From: Brassica napus
Lineage: Eukaryota > Streptophyta > Magnoliopsida > Brassicales > Brassicaceae
Direction: 5' to 3'
Assembly (NCBI RefSeq): GCF_020379485.1
Contig: NC_063451.1
Span: forward strand, 23,542,630 to 23,606,629
DNA: 64,000 nt
In this document: piece after piece, positions 14,100 through 25,801 of the stretch
How positions within the stretch are numbered: position 1 is the stretch's first letter
Layout of the letters: every line of letters starts with the position of its first letter
The notes under the pieces: generated by a model
Database searches by the model: none
What the model was told of the DNA's origin: nothing
The model's input: only the letters and a program-made list of their open reading frames with translations
Program-made: the position numbers and the translations under genes

Positions 14100-14270
14100 T
14101 TTTTTGACAATATATGTTATTGTAACTTACCGAGAATTTTCCAACAAATGGTGATTTTCTAGATCCAAACTACGATGAAATTATGATTGTCAAAAATGAT
14201 AGGAAACACTCGTTCCCGATAAACTTCTGTTTAATATGGTTGTCGTGTATCACTTCTTTTTCTTGTAGTG
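14100..14270. mobile_element. CACTA-type right terminus (partner end not found)
   Basis: The sequence ends TTTTTCTTGTAGTG at 14270, the mirror of the CACTACAAGAAAA ends of the CACTA element at 48347. Just inside are diverged copies of the GAATTTTCC-type subterminal motif. No CACTACAAGAAAA start is visible to the left, so this is a relic or an element whose left end has decayed. Confidence 0.5.
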
Positions 14271-14444
14271 AATGGGCTTTATTAAGCAAAACATAAAACT
14301 CAATTCTAATCGAGACCCACAAATATTGCTTACCAAATTAAATGAAACGATGTGTTTTAAAGACCGGGACACGTGGCGGCTCTAAGATGCACGAATTAGT
14401 GAGCTGGAATCCTAGGTGGACACCCTGGGAGAGAAACAATCTCA

Positions 14445-14481
<37 letters not shown>

Positions 14482-14920
14482 TTGAGTTTAAAAGTTTTAG
14501 TTATTTTTGTTGTCTTTTCCAAATTTCTTACACAAAATCTTTGTACATTTTTATTTTATAATTATTTTTGTCATATTTAGTGGTATGAATGTTTTTTTTG
14601 AACTGATTCTTTAGTGGTATGAATGTTAATGATTCTTTAATGGTATGAATGTTTACTGGAATGTTATATTTTTATTTTGTTTATGATATATGCAAAAACA
14701 GGAAATTGTTAAGTATTTTTTCATGTGAATATTAATTTTCTGATTTTGTTAGAAAATTAAAAAGTAAATTCATAAATTGATATGAATATGATTTATATTA
14801 TAAACTAAACAAAAATAGAATCATCTAAACATGATCATTTTTATTTTATAATTTTTTCATTATTTTATTACAGTTGAGATTATATTATAAATTATTATCA
14901 GTATATATTTAATAATGTAT

Positions 14921-15247
14921 TTAAAACTTGCCGTCGATCCCAAGAAAGGCTCGCATGGCACTGCAAGTAACAATCAAGTTTTTGTATCTAAATCCACGAA
15001 TCTCTGGTTTTCCTCTGCATAACATGATTATACCATAAAGGTAAATACTATTATTATACAAACCTTCAACTGTTATGAAGATGTGGAAGGCCTCTCTCTC
15101 AGTGTTGTTTTGTGAAAACACTCTTTGTACTCCTCGTATGAAATGTGCCTTCAAGTTACCGCTAGCAAGACATTGCTCCATAAGACCATTGTACCTATGA
15201 AGTGATGCTAGTGGGTTCACTGTCAATGCGTGTAGGTTGATGATCAT
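14921..15247 (-). pseudogene. F-box/Sel1-like (At2g35280 family) gene fragment
   Basis: A minus-strand reading of about 108 residues contains LMEQCLASGNLKAHFIRGVQ and YLYGIIMLCRGKPE. These resemble the Sel1/TPR-like half of the plant F-box-like proteins of the At2g35280 type. The N-terminal F-box half is missing, and the middle (SQNNTEREAFHIFITVEGL) looks frame-shifted relative to the family. Its place among Helitrons suggests capture or a dying copy. Family assignment is from memory and moderate. Confidence 0.4.
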
Positions 15248-16680
15248 GTAGACGCACAGATCTTATGCAGCTTTTGCAAGGAATAGATTTGTTTCCATGA
15301 CGATTCAAATTTTTTTTCTTGAAACCAATGCCATTCGTGAAATGATCAATGGTATTTGCGGTATTCTTTGGTTTACTATTGTGGCTCGGTGAGTAGCTCT
15401 ACTTTAAGGTGCGATGTGAGCCTGTGGATCGCTGAATCAATGCTGTAAGCCTGTAACCAATGTGGTGTTATGAGATCATTCATTCCCGACTGGAATAAGA
15501 TCGGGTAATTTAGTTCCATGCATATGTTATTGATATTATTATTACAATTAGTTTAAGTTTATTGTGTAATGATGATCGTTTACATAAAATGTGGGATTAA
15601 TTTAAGTTGATTGAATTCATTAGTATTAATTTTTTGGACTACCGTGCCTTACTTTTTCCTTTTCAGGGTCGATTAACTGTTGAACATTCAGAAGTCTTTT
15701 TTCTTATTCGGAATATTTTCGGAAAATTATGATCTATACGATTCTTTTACTTTTAGAAGTCTTTCCACCACAAGAAAGAAAGAAATCAGAGTTTTTCAAA
15801 AGAGAATCTATAAATTCTTATTATGTAGAAGTCAATGAGTTACACCCTTAAAACTTTAATCATTTTAACTTTCCATTTATGTTTTGGCGTGTGAAATATG
15901 TGAGTAATAAAAATGTTATCTAATGGCTTCCTGCGTCTTTGTCATCTTCACCGAAGATGCAGCCTACAACCCCACAGTGAGACCAAGTTAAACAAAACAT
16001 AGACTTGTATTACTTTTCAGTTCTCTGTATTTAGATATACACCTACTTCTCTATGTGTACTTGATTGGTTGGCATTCAACTACCTTCATAGCTGCATCCA
16101 CCATTGCTATATTGAACCACTGACAATTCCAAGCACTTCTGGCTCCATTTCCTGAAAACCAGAATCATGACAGGAGATTTATAATGAGTTTTAATACTTT
16201 TAAAATTAACAATCTCAAGTAGAGTTCCACGGGCATCCAAGTTTTGATAACGTAATCCTATTTAACTACCAATAGTCATTACTTGTACATCCGAAGTACA
16301 CTGCAGCATCATAGCTCGTTGAATTTCAGCTCTCCTTTCTTTACTATTGGCTGTGATATATGATCGATCAGTAGTGACTCGCATATCCCTATCAACCTGT
16401 AGAGACTTAATAAGTTATGCAGAGAGTGTACCGAAAAAGGTAGATAAAGACTTTGAAAAACCAGTAATACACAGTTAGCATATGCATTCAATATACAGAG
16501 TAAGACTCAGCTAATTTAGAGTCTTGCAACACATGTAATCAAAAAAATTATAGTGGCAACATTAGAGATTATTAGAGATGGGGATGATTGTGTTACCGGA
16601 AATGGTGATTAACTTTCCAGCTCCACCTCAATCACCAATGAGAGCAACGATTAGGCTCATGAGTACAGCTAAGCTTTTTG

Positions 16681-16920
16681 TTAGATGTTTCTGAGCCATG
16701 GATCGAGTCCTAGATCAAGAAACCCATGCATTACGTATCGTCCTGCTTTAAGTTCAGAGAGTATGGTCCAGCTCTGCCCTGTTGCAAGAAATGCAATTGC
16801 GAATAGCTTTGATCCATTTACCAACAATGTTCTATTTGAAAACAAAGAAAGCAGAAAAAAATTTCTTCTGAAACATTCTGTAAACGAACAATAGCAGCAG
16901 CAAGCAAGCAATTTACCTGT
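16681..16920 (-). pseudogene. RPA1-like N-terminal fragment (Helitron gene remnant)
   Basis: The minus-strand frame reads ..[23 protein letters not shown].. over roughly 80 codons. LxELKAGRxxxxxxxRxLRFW is the usual opening of the RPA70-like proteins carried by Brassicaceae Helitrons. Here the conserved RFWEARN segment does not follow in frame, and stops appear downstream (below 16684). It is a remnant of the DNA-binding protein gene, not a working gene. Confidence 0.4.
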
Positions 16921-18323
16921 TGGAGAAACTTTTCTAGTTATACACACCATAAACGTCCATCTAAATTCATCTTTAGGAAACCCAACACAATCCTATTTCA
17001 TTCTACATTCTACATTCATTCAATCTCAAGAGAAAACAACATGTTAAACCACCAAACAAACATCGAATCAGCATATTGTGTCAGATTAAAAAGTAACAGA
17101 ATCACTAAGGACTGAGACAAACGGCTGGGAAATCACGACAGATCTAAGGAGTTACCTTTCCATCAACCCAAAGCGTATCAACGCCCATGAGCTCACCACC
17201 TTTCTCTACATTTCGGGCTTCCCGGAAATGCTAAAACCTTGTCTCTACACGCTGCCGTTCATAGAGTATGAGTGATAGAGTTAACAAACGAAATTTTCTA
17301 AAAAGTTGGGTTTGGATCTCGACTGAGAGATGAGTTTGAACCGTAGTGATGATAATCTACGTCACAGTCTCCTTATATCATCAGTTGCATCAACAACCGC
17401 AAAAAAAAAAAAAAAAAAAAAAAAAAATTCAGAGAACAAAACCTCAAAAGCGAATCATTCGAAGAATTGAAACTTGTTTCTTTTTGAAGAGCCTGCATCA
17501 GATTTCATAAAATAATCAGAGTAGAATGAAAGCAAAACCTGAGAATCAATCATCGATCTACCGATACCTTAAATATTGCATCTACCAATCAAATGATTTT
17601 TAAGCGATTGAAACTGGGGCCAAAAAAAATCATTATGCTGAGACTTCTTAGATCTGTTGATGAAGAAAAGCAAATGCGCACTTTATATAAAACCAATTAA
17701 AAGATTTGCAGATGAGAGATGATGATGAACCGATTTAATACTTTCGTTCATTGTATCTGTCCATAACTTCCCGGGAATCAGAAACTGCATCGAGATCATT
17801 AAATAAGAATATCAAAGAAATCAGATCATAATCGAAAAGATCCTCAAACACACGATTGATAATCAAAAATAATCTGAAAAACACGAAAGAGTAGCAAAAT
17901 AAAAATTATAATCAAAATCTTTATCACGAAACGAAGAGACGAAAATCTGGTAAAAATACCTCAGAGCAGTTTCAAGAGGATTTACCATGATTGCCGGCGA
18001 CAGAAAGAGAAGGAAAAGAAATCTGGAGTCGCTTATGATAACGAGGTCGAGGAGGAGATATGGAGCCGCTCGCATCGAGAAAGGTCCTAGACAGCGTGAG
18101 AAGCAGAACTCGAGATGGAAAAGCCCGAGAGGCTTCAACGGAGAACCTCATTAATGAGGATGAGAAGAAGACGAAAAGCTTGATCAAAAGAAGATCACCT
18201 ACCAGAAACAGAGTTTGATTTAACATAATGCAGAGTTTTGTAGTAATAGACTGGACAGATGTCACGCTCTGGTGAAAGTAATTTATGACGTGGCAGCTTC
18301 ACTCTCTTCTTTATATTATAAAA

Positions 18324-18440
18324 CTAGGTTCGATCCGCGCGTAGATATATTGTTTTTCCAAGATATAAAATTTTGTATATTCATTTGGTTGGCAGTGTGA
18401 TACAATCGATTAGTCTTGTCTGCACCAGCCTATTGTGTTA
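18324..18440 (-). mobile_element. Helitron 3' terminus; element extends rightwards
   Basis: CTAG at 18324-18327 is preceded by A and followed by GTTCGATCCGCGCGTAG. This matches the 3' ends of H3 and H5, although the hairpin is partly lost. It is the 3' end of another minus-strand Helitron whose 5' end may be the one at 33800 or may be lost. I could not decide between these. Confidence 0.55.
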
Positions 18441-21190
18441 TTCGTATATTTGCACTTTAGTACTTTTTAGAATATTTACTTAGACAACTAATTTGGTTTT
18501 GAAACATCAAATATAGCAATCAATCCATATATTAATTTTTGTTAAAACTTGTGGCAAATATTTTCCATACAGCCCAGAATGCAAGGAACATTGATGTGCA
18601 TTGTTGCTGCATTTTATGGTCGAGCCGGAAAAGTCATCTCAAAAGATGGTTATGAATTTATAGACTTGCTTGAAACAGAAGCAAAGCTTGGAGTTGTTAT
18701 CCATGTCAATGACATGGCAGCTTATTGATGGTTTGAGTTCATGCATGGTTTTTTGGTACAGAAGACGACATTAAATCGTCGTAGTGTCTCTCGTTGTTAC
18801 TCAAGCAGCAGAGATTATATTTTGTTAATTTTAACTTTATTTACATTTGATGTGTGTAAATTTTTATTTTGCTGTCAAACATATTTTCTAACTTGTACTA
18901 TTTTAACTATTATCATATCTTTTTGTTATCTTTTTTTTTTAAATTCAAACACATCTAAATCTTTTAATACGTATGACCATTTCTTTACACTGTAATTTAA
19001 ATGGGACTAATGTGTATATAATGTAATCTTATTTGGATGTGAAGATATTTTAATATGTTTGATGTGTTGATATAATTTGATTTATTTATTGTTTCATATT
19101 TTTTTAGTTGTAGCATATCTTATTTCTTATGTGTAGTTATTAAAAAAAAATAGTATTACAGTCACGTGTGCAAGTGAGCAAACAATAAAAACCATGTTAA
19201 ATTTTAATGAACATTCATTTTTTTGTTGTTTTCAAATTAAAATAATATTAGTTTTTACTAATTATGTTTATTCTTATTAGATATCATATACTTTCTATAT
19301 GATCTTTTTTTTTTTGAAACACACTTTCTTTTTATATGATCTATGCACTGATACTTTTATTTTATATATTCCTTTACAATGTGATACATACATCTATATT
19401 AGTTTGGTTGTAAAGCAGGTATATACACTGTTTGGTAAAATTGATTGACCCCAAAGAAAGAAAGATTCAACTTCTCAGCAACACGATCAAGAGCACCATG
19501 CACTTTATGAGATGCGAACGGTACTTTATGTAATTTAAAGAATTTTTTTCCTAAAACCATTTTTGTCACCATCACCTTTCAGAAAATGCACAATTATGGT
19601 GAATAAATTTATGACAGATGTGTCTTAAAGCTAAAAAACCAAGAAAATTTGTAAGATTTATTCACAAACATACAATCACTTGCAGCTCAGAAATTAGGTC
19701 CATCGCTACGATACATGACATCAACCCAGTTGCATATCTTCTTTTTTTTTGAATAATATGCAAAATTTATTCAAGAAAATGCTTTTGAATACACCATGTG
19801 TAACTTGTTTTTTTTTGTTTAAACTAAAATCTTCTATCTAAAAGAAAACCTTACACCCAACATATAATTTGAAATTTATGCTTGTGAAGCAAACTATAGC
19901 TGCAAAAGAGCTCCATGGTTTTGACTCCCCATTGCTAAGATAGACAGGCAATTGTTCTTGACTTGGTGTTCTATACACTGGCAATTTGCGTATCTATATA
20001 TAAGACGGTTTATAAAATTATATACTAAGTGTATATGGTGAGTCTTCCCCTTAGTTTTTTTCTTACGTCAAATTAGGATCTGGATGGCCATGTCCAAAAT
20101 CTTCTAGAGGAACTCTATTGGAAATTGAATCCTACAAAACTTTCCAACATCAATCATCTGAAATCTCTGGAGGTTCGAAAACTGAATGTAATATACATCT
20201 TAGTGACCAAGACATCCTGGTTTGGCTCCAAGATAATCGGCAAAATTTGGTCTCGCATAAGAACCAGTACCAGCATGCATGGCAACAAAATGAATCTAAA
20301 AGCAAGGGAAAAAACATAAACAGAAGGCTTAGTTTTGGTTCTTAGCATGTTGACAAACTCTGCAGCCAGGCTAAAGGTGCACATAATAGGAACAACGCAC
20401 ACAAAAGTACATAAAAAGCTTCGGGATGAAAGAATATCATACCCAAAACGTGATCTTGAAAGAAGACCTCCATTAAGGCCAAAATCAAACACATTCTGCA
20501 GACCATGAGCATATTTGTTAAGTGTAATTGACTTGAGAGAAACAGAGTAAGAAAAAAAACAATAAACGAAGGCTAAAAAGCAGAGTAATAAAATCTTTCT
20601 ACATTGAAACCTTTCGCTTACATCAAAACTGTTCTCCAAAAGAAACAGAGTGAGAAAAAACAATTAAACTAAGGCTGAGAAAGCAGAGTTATAAATATAT
20701 CTCCATTAAAAGCCTTTCACTTACACCAAAAGTCTCCTCCCAATACTATACGTCTCTTTCTTGACCTCCACTTTCTCTCTCACTTCCTTCACCTCTGTCT
20801 AAATGGAAAAAGCCATGGTTCCGAGTTGCAAGACAGACCTTGTTTACCGGCCATTGGAGATGCCTCTCGAGCCGATGGAGTCTCCTTACTTACTCCCGGA
20901 GTCTCCAAAGCTTTAACACTTTTGAATCATCAGATTCCACTCTCCAAAACAGAAGAAGAACGCATCTCCGGCAAAGGTGATATAGTCGGGAAGAGAATGA
21001 TGAGGAGATACCCTTTGGTTTCGAGCACCTCTGAATCCTCAGATTTTCCTGTTCAAAACAGAAGAAGAACCCATCTCTGGCCAGCCTTCAGCGAGCAATA
21101 TAGATGAGTTAGCCATTCAAGTGAAATAGAACTTTCTCTTAACAGCAGTTATCTCACCAATAATATCTGTGTGAGGATTAATAATAATAT
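18441..21190. other. AT-rich region, no supported gene
   Basis: I see no gene that can be defended here. A short plus-strand leader-like tract (pyrimidine-rich, about 20740-20800) is followed by an ATG at 20802 with about 38 open codons, but the frame is lost soon after and resembles nothing I know. Around 20100-20340 there are Leu-rich readings (NINHLKSLEVRKL) that hint at an LRR remnant, too weak to call. Confidence 0.4.
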
Positions 21191-21234
21191 CTTATCCAGC
21201 TATATTGATGAACAGATTATAGGAGGAATACCTG

Positions 21235-21520
21235 GAAGTTGGGTATTGGTGTTGGGTAGACCAAGCATCTCGCTGTGATTACGGAACCTGAAACATTCTT
21301 TAGGTATTGGAGAAGATGGTTCAGTTAACTCAGCGAGAGTGGTAGCGTCACTGAATCGAATCAGCAGAGAGGAGTGCGAGAGCCTGAAGTTCTGATTACA
21401 TTGAGTTACATCAAAACTGGTGAAAGAATACATTGAACAAGCCCAGAGATAAGGCCCGTAAGTTGCTAGTCGGCTCACGTTCACGGATGCTTGCATAATG
21501 GTCGCCTGAAACACATTTAG
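21235..21520 (-). pseudogene. RPA1-like OB-fold exon (Helitron gene remnant)
   Basis: The minus-strand reading contains ATIMQASVNVSRLATYGP, SMYSFTSFDVTQCNQNFRLS and LLIRFSDATTLAEL, followed by PNTNTQLPG at a splice-like boundary. This is the DUF223/RPA-type OB-fold exon found in Helitron RPA-like genes: it ends in xxNTxxxLPD/G and is normally followed by an intron. Only this exon is recognisable locally. The same protein region is better preserved at 39742-40014 and 42455-42671, where it is diverged in sequence. Isolated and probably non-functional. Confidence 0.55.
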
Positions 21521-22398
21521 AAAGAAACCATTCTTTGCAAACGGTTCAAAAATAATCATGCAGAAGATGTTTATATAACAGGTTGAATTTGATAATAACA
21601 TGGACATGATTTTAAGATCAGGAAAACATTATGAACATGATTTCAAGATAATATGAACATGCGGTTAAGATGACTATAAACATGAGTTAAATCACAACCG
21701 GTTTCTAAATAAATCTCACTGAAGTAGGTCAATTGAAATCCGTATATAACAGTTTCATAATGCTTAGTATAAGAACACTATGAACATGGGTTTAATAACA
21801 TAAGAAGACTATGAAGTATGAACATAAGCCTAAGAACGTCATAGAAAATGAAACTATTTTATTTAAAAATATAAAGAGAAGCTGGATGTTATTAAGGTAT
21901 GCTAAACATAGACCGGATGGGTGATAACGCCACATACATTCAGATAAAAGAATGATACAATTAAATTTTAATTGTACAATTTTCAATAATCAATATTCAA
22001 TTTTACAATGATACAATTAGTTATTAACAAAAACAATTTCAGCGATTGCTTTTAAAAAAGTCTTATCATATATTTATATTATAGTTCTGTGTTGATTAAA
22101 CATAATATATTTTAAAAATAAAAGTCTTCAAATCTATCAAATTGGTGTATTTTAAGTAGTATTGATGAAACTGAGTTAATATTTAAAGTATTTATTATGT
22201 ACAGATCTAGCAAATAAATGTGTACAAAACTATTTTACTTAATAATTTAAAGTCAATTAAAAATCTAATTTCACTTGTACATTTTTTAATTGAATATTTA
22301 TATGTTCTGGGTATAATATGAAATTCAGTGTTTTATTATTGAAACTCATATAGTAGTTGAATATGCATATTTTGTGGGTATAATGCTAGTTATAAAGT

Positions 22399-22505
22399 GG
22401 GTGTTGAATCATTTTTCAACAGTTTGATAGCTACAATGACGTAGTTGAAAAAGAGAAAAAATTGAGGTGGATTCATCTTAGACTATCATCAATGCTTCAA
22501 CACCC
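22399..22505. mobile_element. 107 bp MITE-like inverted repeat
   Basis: The left end GGGTGTTGAATCATT and the right end, reverse complemented, GGGTGTTGAAGCATT match at 14 of 15 positions. The interior also shows partial complementarity around TTTTTCAAC/GTTGAAAAA. There is no coding capacity. The size and terminal repeats fit a small non-autonomous DNA transposon; no target duplication is certain. Confidence 0.55.
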
Positions 22506-24000
22506 TAATTTTATTTTGACAATTCCACATCAGCTTTACACCTATTATTTCATTTCTTATAAAAGTCGATTTTTTATATGTTCAAATCAAATAAAATAGA
22601 ATAAAATAAGTTTCTATTTGTAGAGTTTTTAAAATGATAATCTTTGATATAAAACTAATAAAACAAAGAGTAATAATTTACTATCAAATATTTGATTAAA
22701 ATAGTTGGGGTAAAAAAAGTAAAGAAAAATGCATGTAACCAATAGAAAATAATATATATATATCAATTTCACTACAGCTCCAATAAACTGCTTCTATGTT
22801 CGCTGTACTTATAGAGAAGTTGTTACACCAATTCCAATCAATATACACACAAAGAAACTAAGGAAATAAATAACTAAAATCAGAAAATCACCTCTTCCCA
22901 TACATGGACAATCCTCCTAGTAAGGACAGATTCATCAAGGCGACTCCAAGAGCTGAATCAATGCTTGTCACACAAAATGAAATTGGACAAGAAACATCAT
23001 CACCACATGACTATACAGCTACCAAATTTTATAAGTAATTGAATAATTATCAAAAAATACTTTCCATGTCGACTCCTACTATCTCAAATCATCTTTGATG
23101 TTCTATGTTCGTCTTCTCCTCCGAAGCCGGTGTGTTAGGAGATGAGTTTTTATAGACAAATCTTCTATAGTTAGTTTTGTCTGCGATGACTCGTGCTCAC
23201 GTTCTATATGTTTTAGATCCGCACCTACATTATATAAGAAATAAAACAAAACCTAAAGATCATAAAAATCAGAAATCGATTGTAAATAAAAACTAAAAAT
23301 GTCCAAACCTTTATATGCTACCGTTTTTCACTAATGATCTGCATACATATTCTTAGTATTGATTGTGAATCATAAAGATGTTGGTCTCTACTGACTTTCT
23401 TATGCCAGAGAAAACAAAGAAATCCGAATCTTATCTTTGTTTTGATAGAACAAAAAGTCTGTTTATTTTTGCCGTTTGTTCACGAAAAAAAAAACAGAAA
23501 CCTAATAGGCTTTTCATTAATCATATCTTATCTTGGCCCAAATAAAGATTAAAACGTCTTAGCCCAAATCATAATTATAATTTCATTTTCATTGAGATTG
23601 TGATTATTATTTTGTTTAGAAAACTGATTTAATAAAATACATTAAAACATTAAATTCACTTGTGAGGTATAGATTTGTTTATATAAAATCGTAAAAATTT
23701 ATAGTATATTATTATTTAATAAACAATAAACATTACTTTCAATATGATAGATAGATTATGACAAATATACGATACATCTACAATGTAAATTTATATTAAA
23801 AAAATATAGAACACTTAAAATGAAAAACAAATATAAATTTATAAAAAATATAAATTAAAACCGTTTGTGATTTAATTCAACCGTTTGCGAGGTGGAAGGT
23901 ACCTTCCTTTGTTTTATTTGTTAACCTTTTCCTCTTTTTTTCTTAGAAAACGCATTTTTTTCCTTTTTTCTAAACATATTTCCTTTTTGACGAACCCTTG
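22506..24000. other. AT-rich intergenic DNA
   Basis: No gene, RNA or clear element was recognised. Minus and plus frames are short. The last 120 bases lead into the TATA box of the RING-type gene. Confidence 0.5.
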
Positions 24001-24006
24001 CTTCTC

Positions 24007-24014
24007 TATAAATA
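24007..24014 (+). promoter_or_regulatory. TATA box of the RING-type gene
   Basis: TATAAATA lies 87-94 bases upstream of the ATG at 24101, followed by an A/G-rich leader (ACACAACAGAGAGAAAC) typical of a plant 5' UTR. It argues against using the in-frame ATG at 23885, which would lie upstream of the TATA box. Confidence 0.6.
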
Positions 24015-24100
24015 TTAAGCAATCGATCTCTAATCAGAGGAACACAACAGAGAGAAACAAATTAAGAAAAGAGATTAGCAACGCTTTGGTAATAACGATC

Positions 24101-24726
24101 ATGGACCTGGACGGGATCATCTCAACGAAGCAGACTGTAAACTATGAATCGAAGAGGCGTGCCGTTGATTCCAATACTCCAGTATCATTCTCGATACGGG
24201 TCCGAGAAGTTGAACTGCGTTTTGTGCGGGATGGTAGCGTTCTTCGCGAAAATCTGTTAAAACACAGAACCATAGCTTCACCGGTTATTGGATTGGAGAT
24301 CCCACCTTGTTTTGCAGAGGTTATGTTGTTAAGGCCTTGTCTAAGACAATCATACCCACCTGGATTCAACCGTTCATCCTTCCTCAAATCTGCAAAGACG
24401 CCATTACGGAGGAGGGCAAAAGAAGTGGTTTCATGGTTGAAGCTCAAGTTGGAGCAGTCAAACAAACATATATCAATAATTGTATTGATGTGAATGATTA
24501 CAACTCTGAAGGTCGTAAAATACCAACCGAACCAGATTGTCCAATCTGCCTACAAGATTTTGGTCCTAGGAGTATCATCACCAAGTTGCGCTGCTGCGAC
24601 TACAATTTTCACAGGGATTGTATTCTCATGTGGCTGGGCCGCAAGCCTTCATGTCCTACTTGTCGTGATGATATCCGCAACCCCCGACCAAAGAAATTTA
24701 CCCCAAAGATATTTTTAGGCCGATAA
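24101..24726 (+). pseudogene. RING-finger E3 ligase-like gene with a frame break
   Basis: The gene starts at ATG 24101 (MDLDGIIS) and stays open in one frame through IRVREVELRFVRDGSVLREN and LEIPPCFAEVML. The continuation (WIQPFILPQICKDAI, then the RING and a stop at 24724-24726) is in another frame. The break lies between about 24315 and 24360 and is too short for an intron. The RING reads CPICLQDF..KLRCCDYNFHRDCILMWL..SCPTCR. The position that is usually the first His of a C3H2C3 RING carries Tyr or Asp. The layout matches a Brassicaceae family of intronless RING proteins (At5g37200-like, from memory). If the frame break is real it removes the RING; a sequencing error is the alternative. 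Confidence 0.6.
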
Positions 24727-25239
24727 CACATATATGGCCATGAACTCATAGATTCAGGTTTTTATTTTAATCAATTTCCCTTTCATGTTGTGTCTAATAT
24801 GTATGGCTTTTCTCTTTTTTTTTCTTTCCTTTTTAGTCTTATATAGTTAAAAATTGAATGAAAATATGCATCCTTTCATGTAAAATTTGAATCTAAATCT
24901 AAATCTTTGAAGGAGGAACAGTTGACTTGAAGAAGCAAACCTTCAGAAGTGTTTTGGTTCATGTGAAGTTTCTTCAGTAGCACGAGCAGCTAATGAATTG
25001 GTGAAAACAATCTTTGGAGGTATATCCTCGCTTTCTTCTAATTAATTAAACAAGGGTCATAATGTTCTCTCCATAGATGAAAAAACGTTCCCTGTCTGCC
25101 TAGAAAACATATAGTACAACACAGAATACAAGTAGTGAAATAATAAGATGGAATGCCATTCTAAAAGAGTAAGAACGTAATTTATTTTAACGCCAAAAGT
25201 GTGCTAAAGAAAACTATTAGAAAACCATCTAACAGATCT

Positions 25240-25796
25240 CAAAGTGCTTTCTTTTTGTGCGCAGATCCTATCAAAGATCAGATCCCTACTTTCAAGGCAT
25301 AATGATGAGCAGCCACTGAATATTACAGGACAACTTATTCTCCGTGGCCAAAATGGCTACTTTCAGTCGGGTCAGGTTAGTTACAGATTCTTTGAGAGTT
25401 TGAAGCAAGCTGGTACATGTCCTCCCCTTGGAACCTAATCTTAGACACACCACAACGAATCACTAGACTCTTCTTTGCTCCTTGGGTATAATAAGCTATG
25501 GTAAGTCTATGGAATGGGAAGCCAAGAAAAAAAGATACTGAAAGAATTCTACAGAAAATGTGCGCTCGTTTATATGGTTCTAGTGGTGCTAGAATAGGTC
25601 AAGGACAGAGTTACCTATGTTGCGCATCACACCCCATTCCAGGCTGCAGAAGGTTTTTGCTATATATATATGGGGGTTTCATTGGCAAGATCGTACATAG
25701 AAGTTTCTGGGAAGACAGAATATTTTCATGAGCTAGTCACAGAGCCAGCTCAACCTTTGGAGGTTCTGTCAGAAGACTTACCAGTTCGCTGTGTTA
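25240..25796 (+). pseudogene. Unidentified coding-like sequence, left part, cut by the retrotransposon
   Basis: Exon-like patches on the plus strand read SLLSRHNDEQPLNITGQL and GQNGYFQSGQVSYRFFESLK (25244-25410), then, in another frame, TPFQAAEGFCYIYMGVSLAR and SGKTEYFHELVTEPAQPLEV up to the retrotransposon at 25797. Removing the retrotransposon and one TSD copy continues this last frame without a stop for about 17 codons (LHEETWIHKGEGWFV) on the far side. It therefore looks like a real ancestral gene that was already frame-broken. I do not recognise the family. Confidence 0.45.
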
Positions 25797-25801
25797 TGGT
25801 C
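25797..25801. repeat. Target-site duplication TGGTC (left)
   Basis: TGGTC immediately precedes the left LTR and is repeated directly after the right LTR at 31047-31051. This 5 bp duplication is the usual size for Ty3/gypsy integration. Confidence 0.95.

Larger units (their letters stand above)
12568..14460 (-). mobile_element. Helitron H5, non-autonomous; 5' end inside a TA repeat
   Basis: The 3' end on the minus strand is CTAG at 12568-12571 with a strong GC hairpin (CGCCC/GGGCG arms, 12579-12593). The first 330 bp are closely similar to the 3' end of H2. The 5' side shows the family pattern (ACACGTGGC near 14370, GAGAGAAACAATCTC near 14430) running into a TA microsatellite at about 14448-14477 that blurs the exact terminus. 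A CACTA-type end (14270) and a Pro/Thr-coding-like repeat lie inside. Confidence 0.65.
14478..18323 (-). mobile_element. Helitron-derived block H6 with RPA-like remnant; right (5') end at 18323
   Basis: The right end shows the minus-strand 5' pattern (TTTATAATATAAAGAAGAGAGTG, then GACGTGGCAG and TGTCACGC on the plus strand near 18250-18300), although the first TC has decayed. Around 17440-17730 it is clearly similar to H2 at 6010-6300. A minus-strand stretch around 16690-16920 reads [26 protein letters not shown], resembling the start of a Helitron RPA-like protein. The left boundary is not visible, and 14478-15600 may belong to something else. A 27-base A run sits at 17401-17427. Confidence 0.5.

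Noticed and set aside
20802..21107. Small protein gene after a pyrimidine-rich leader
   Set aside because: The ATG-initiated frame stops after about 38 codons and the longer overlapping frame lacks any recognisable motif.
23885..24100. Upstream in-frame ATG of the RING-type gene
   Set aside because: It lies upstream of the TATA box at 24007; the leader and family start favour ATG 24101.
24142..24465. Minus-strand open frame of about 107 codons
   Set aside because: Antisense shadow of the RING-type gene; no independent signals.
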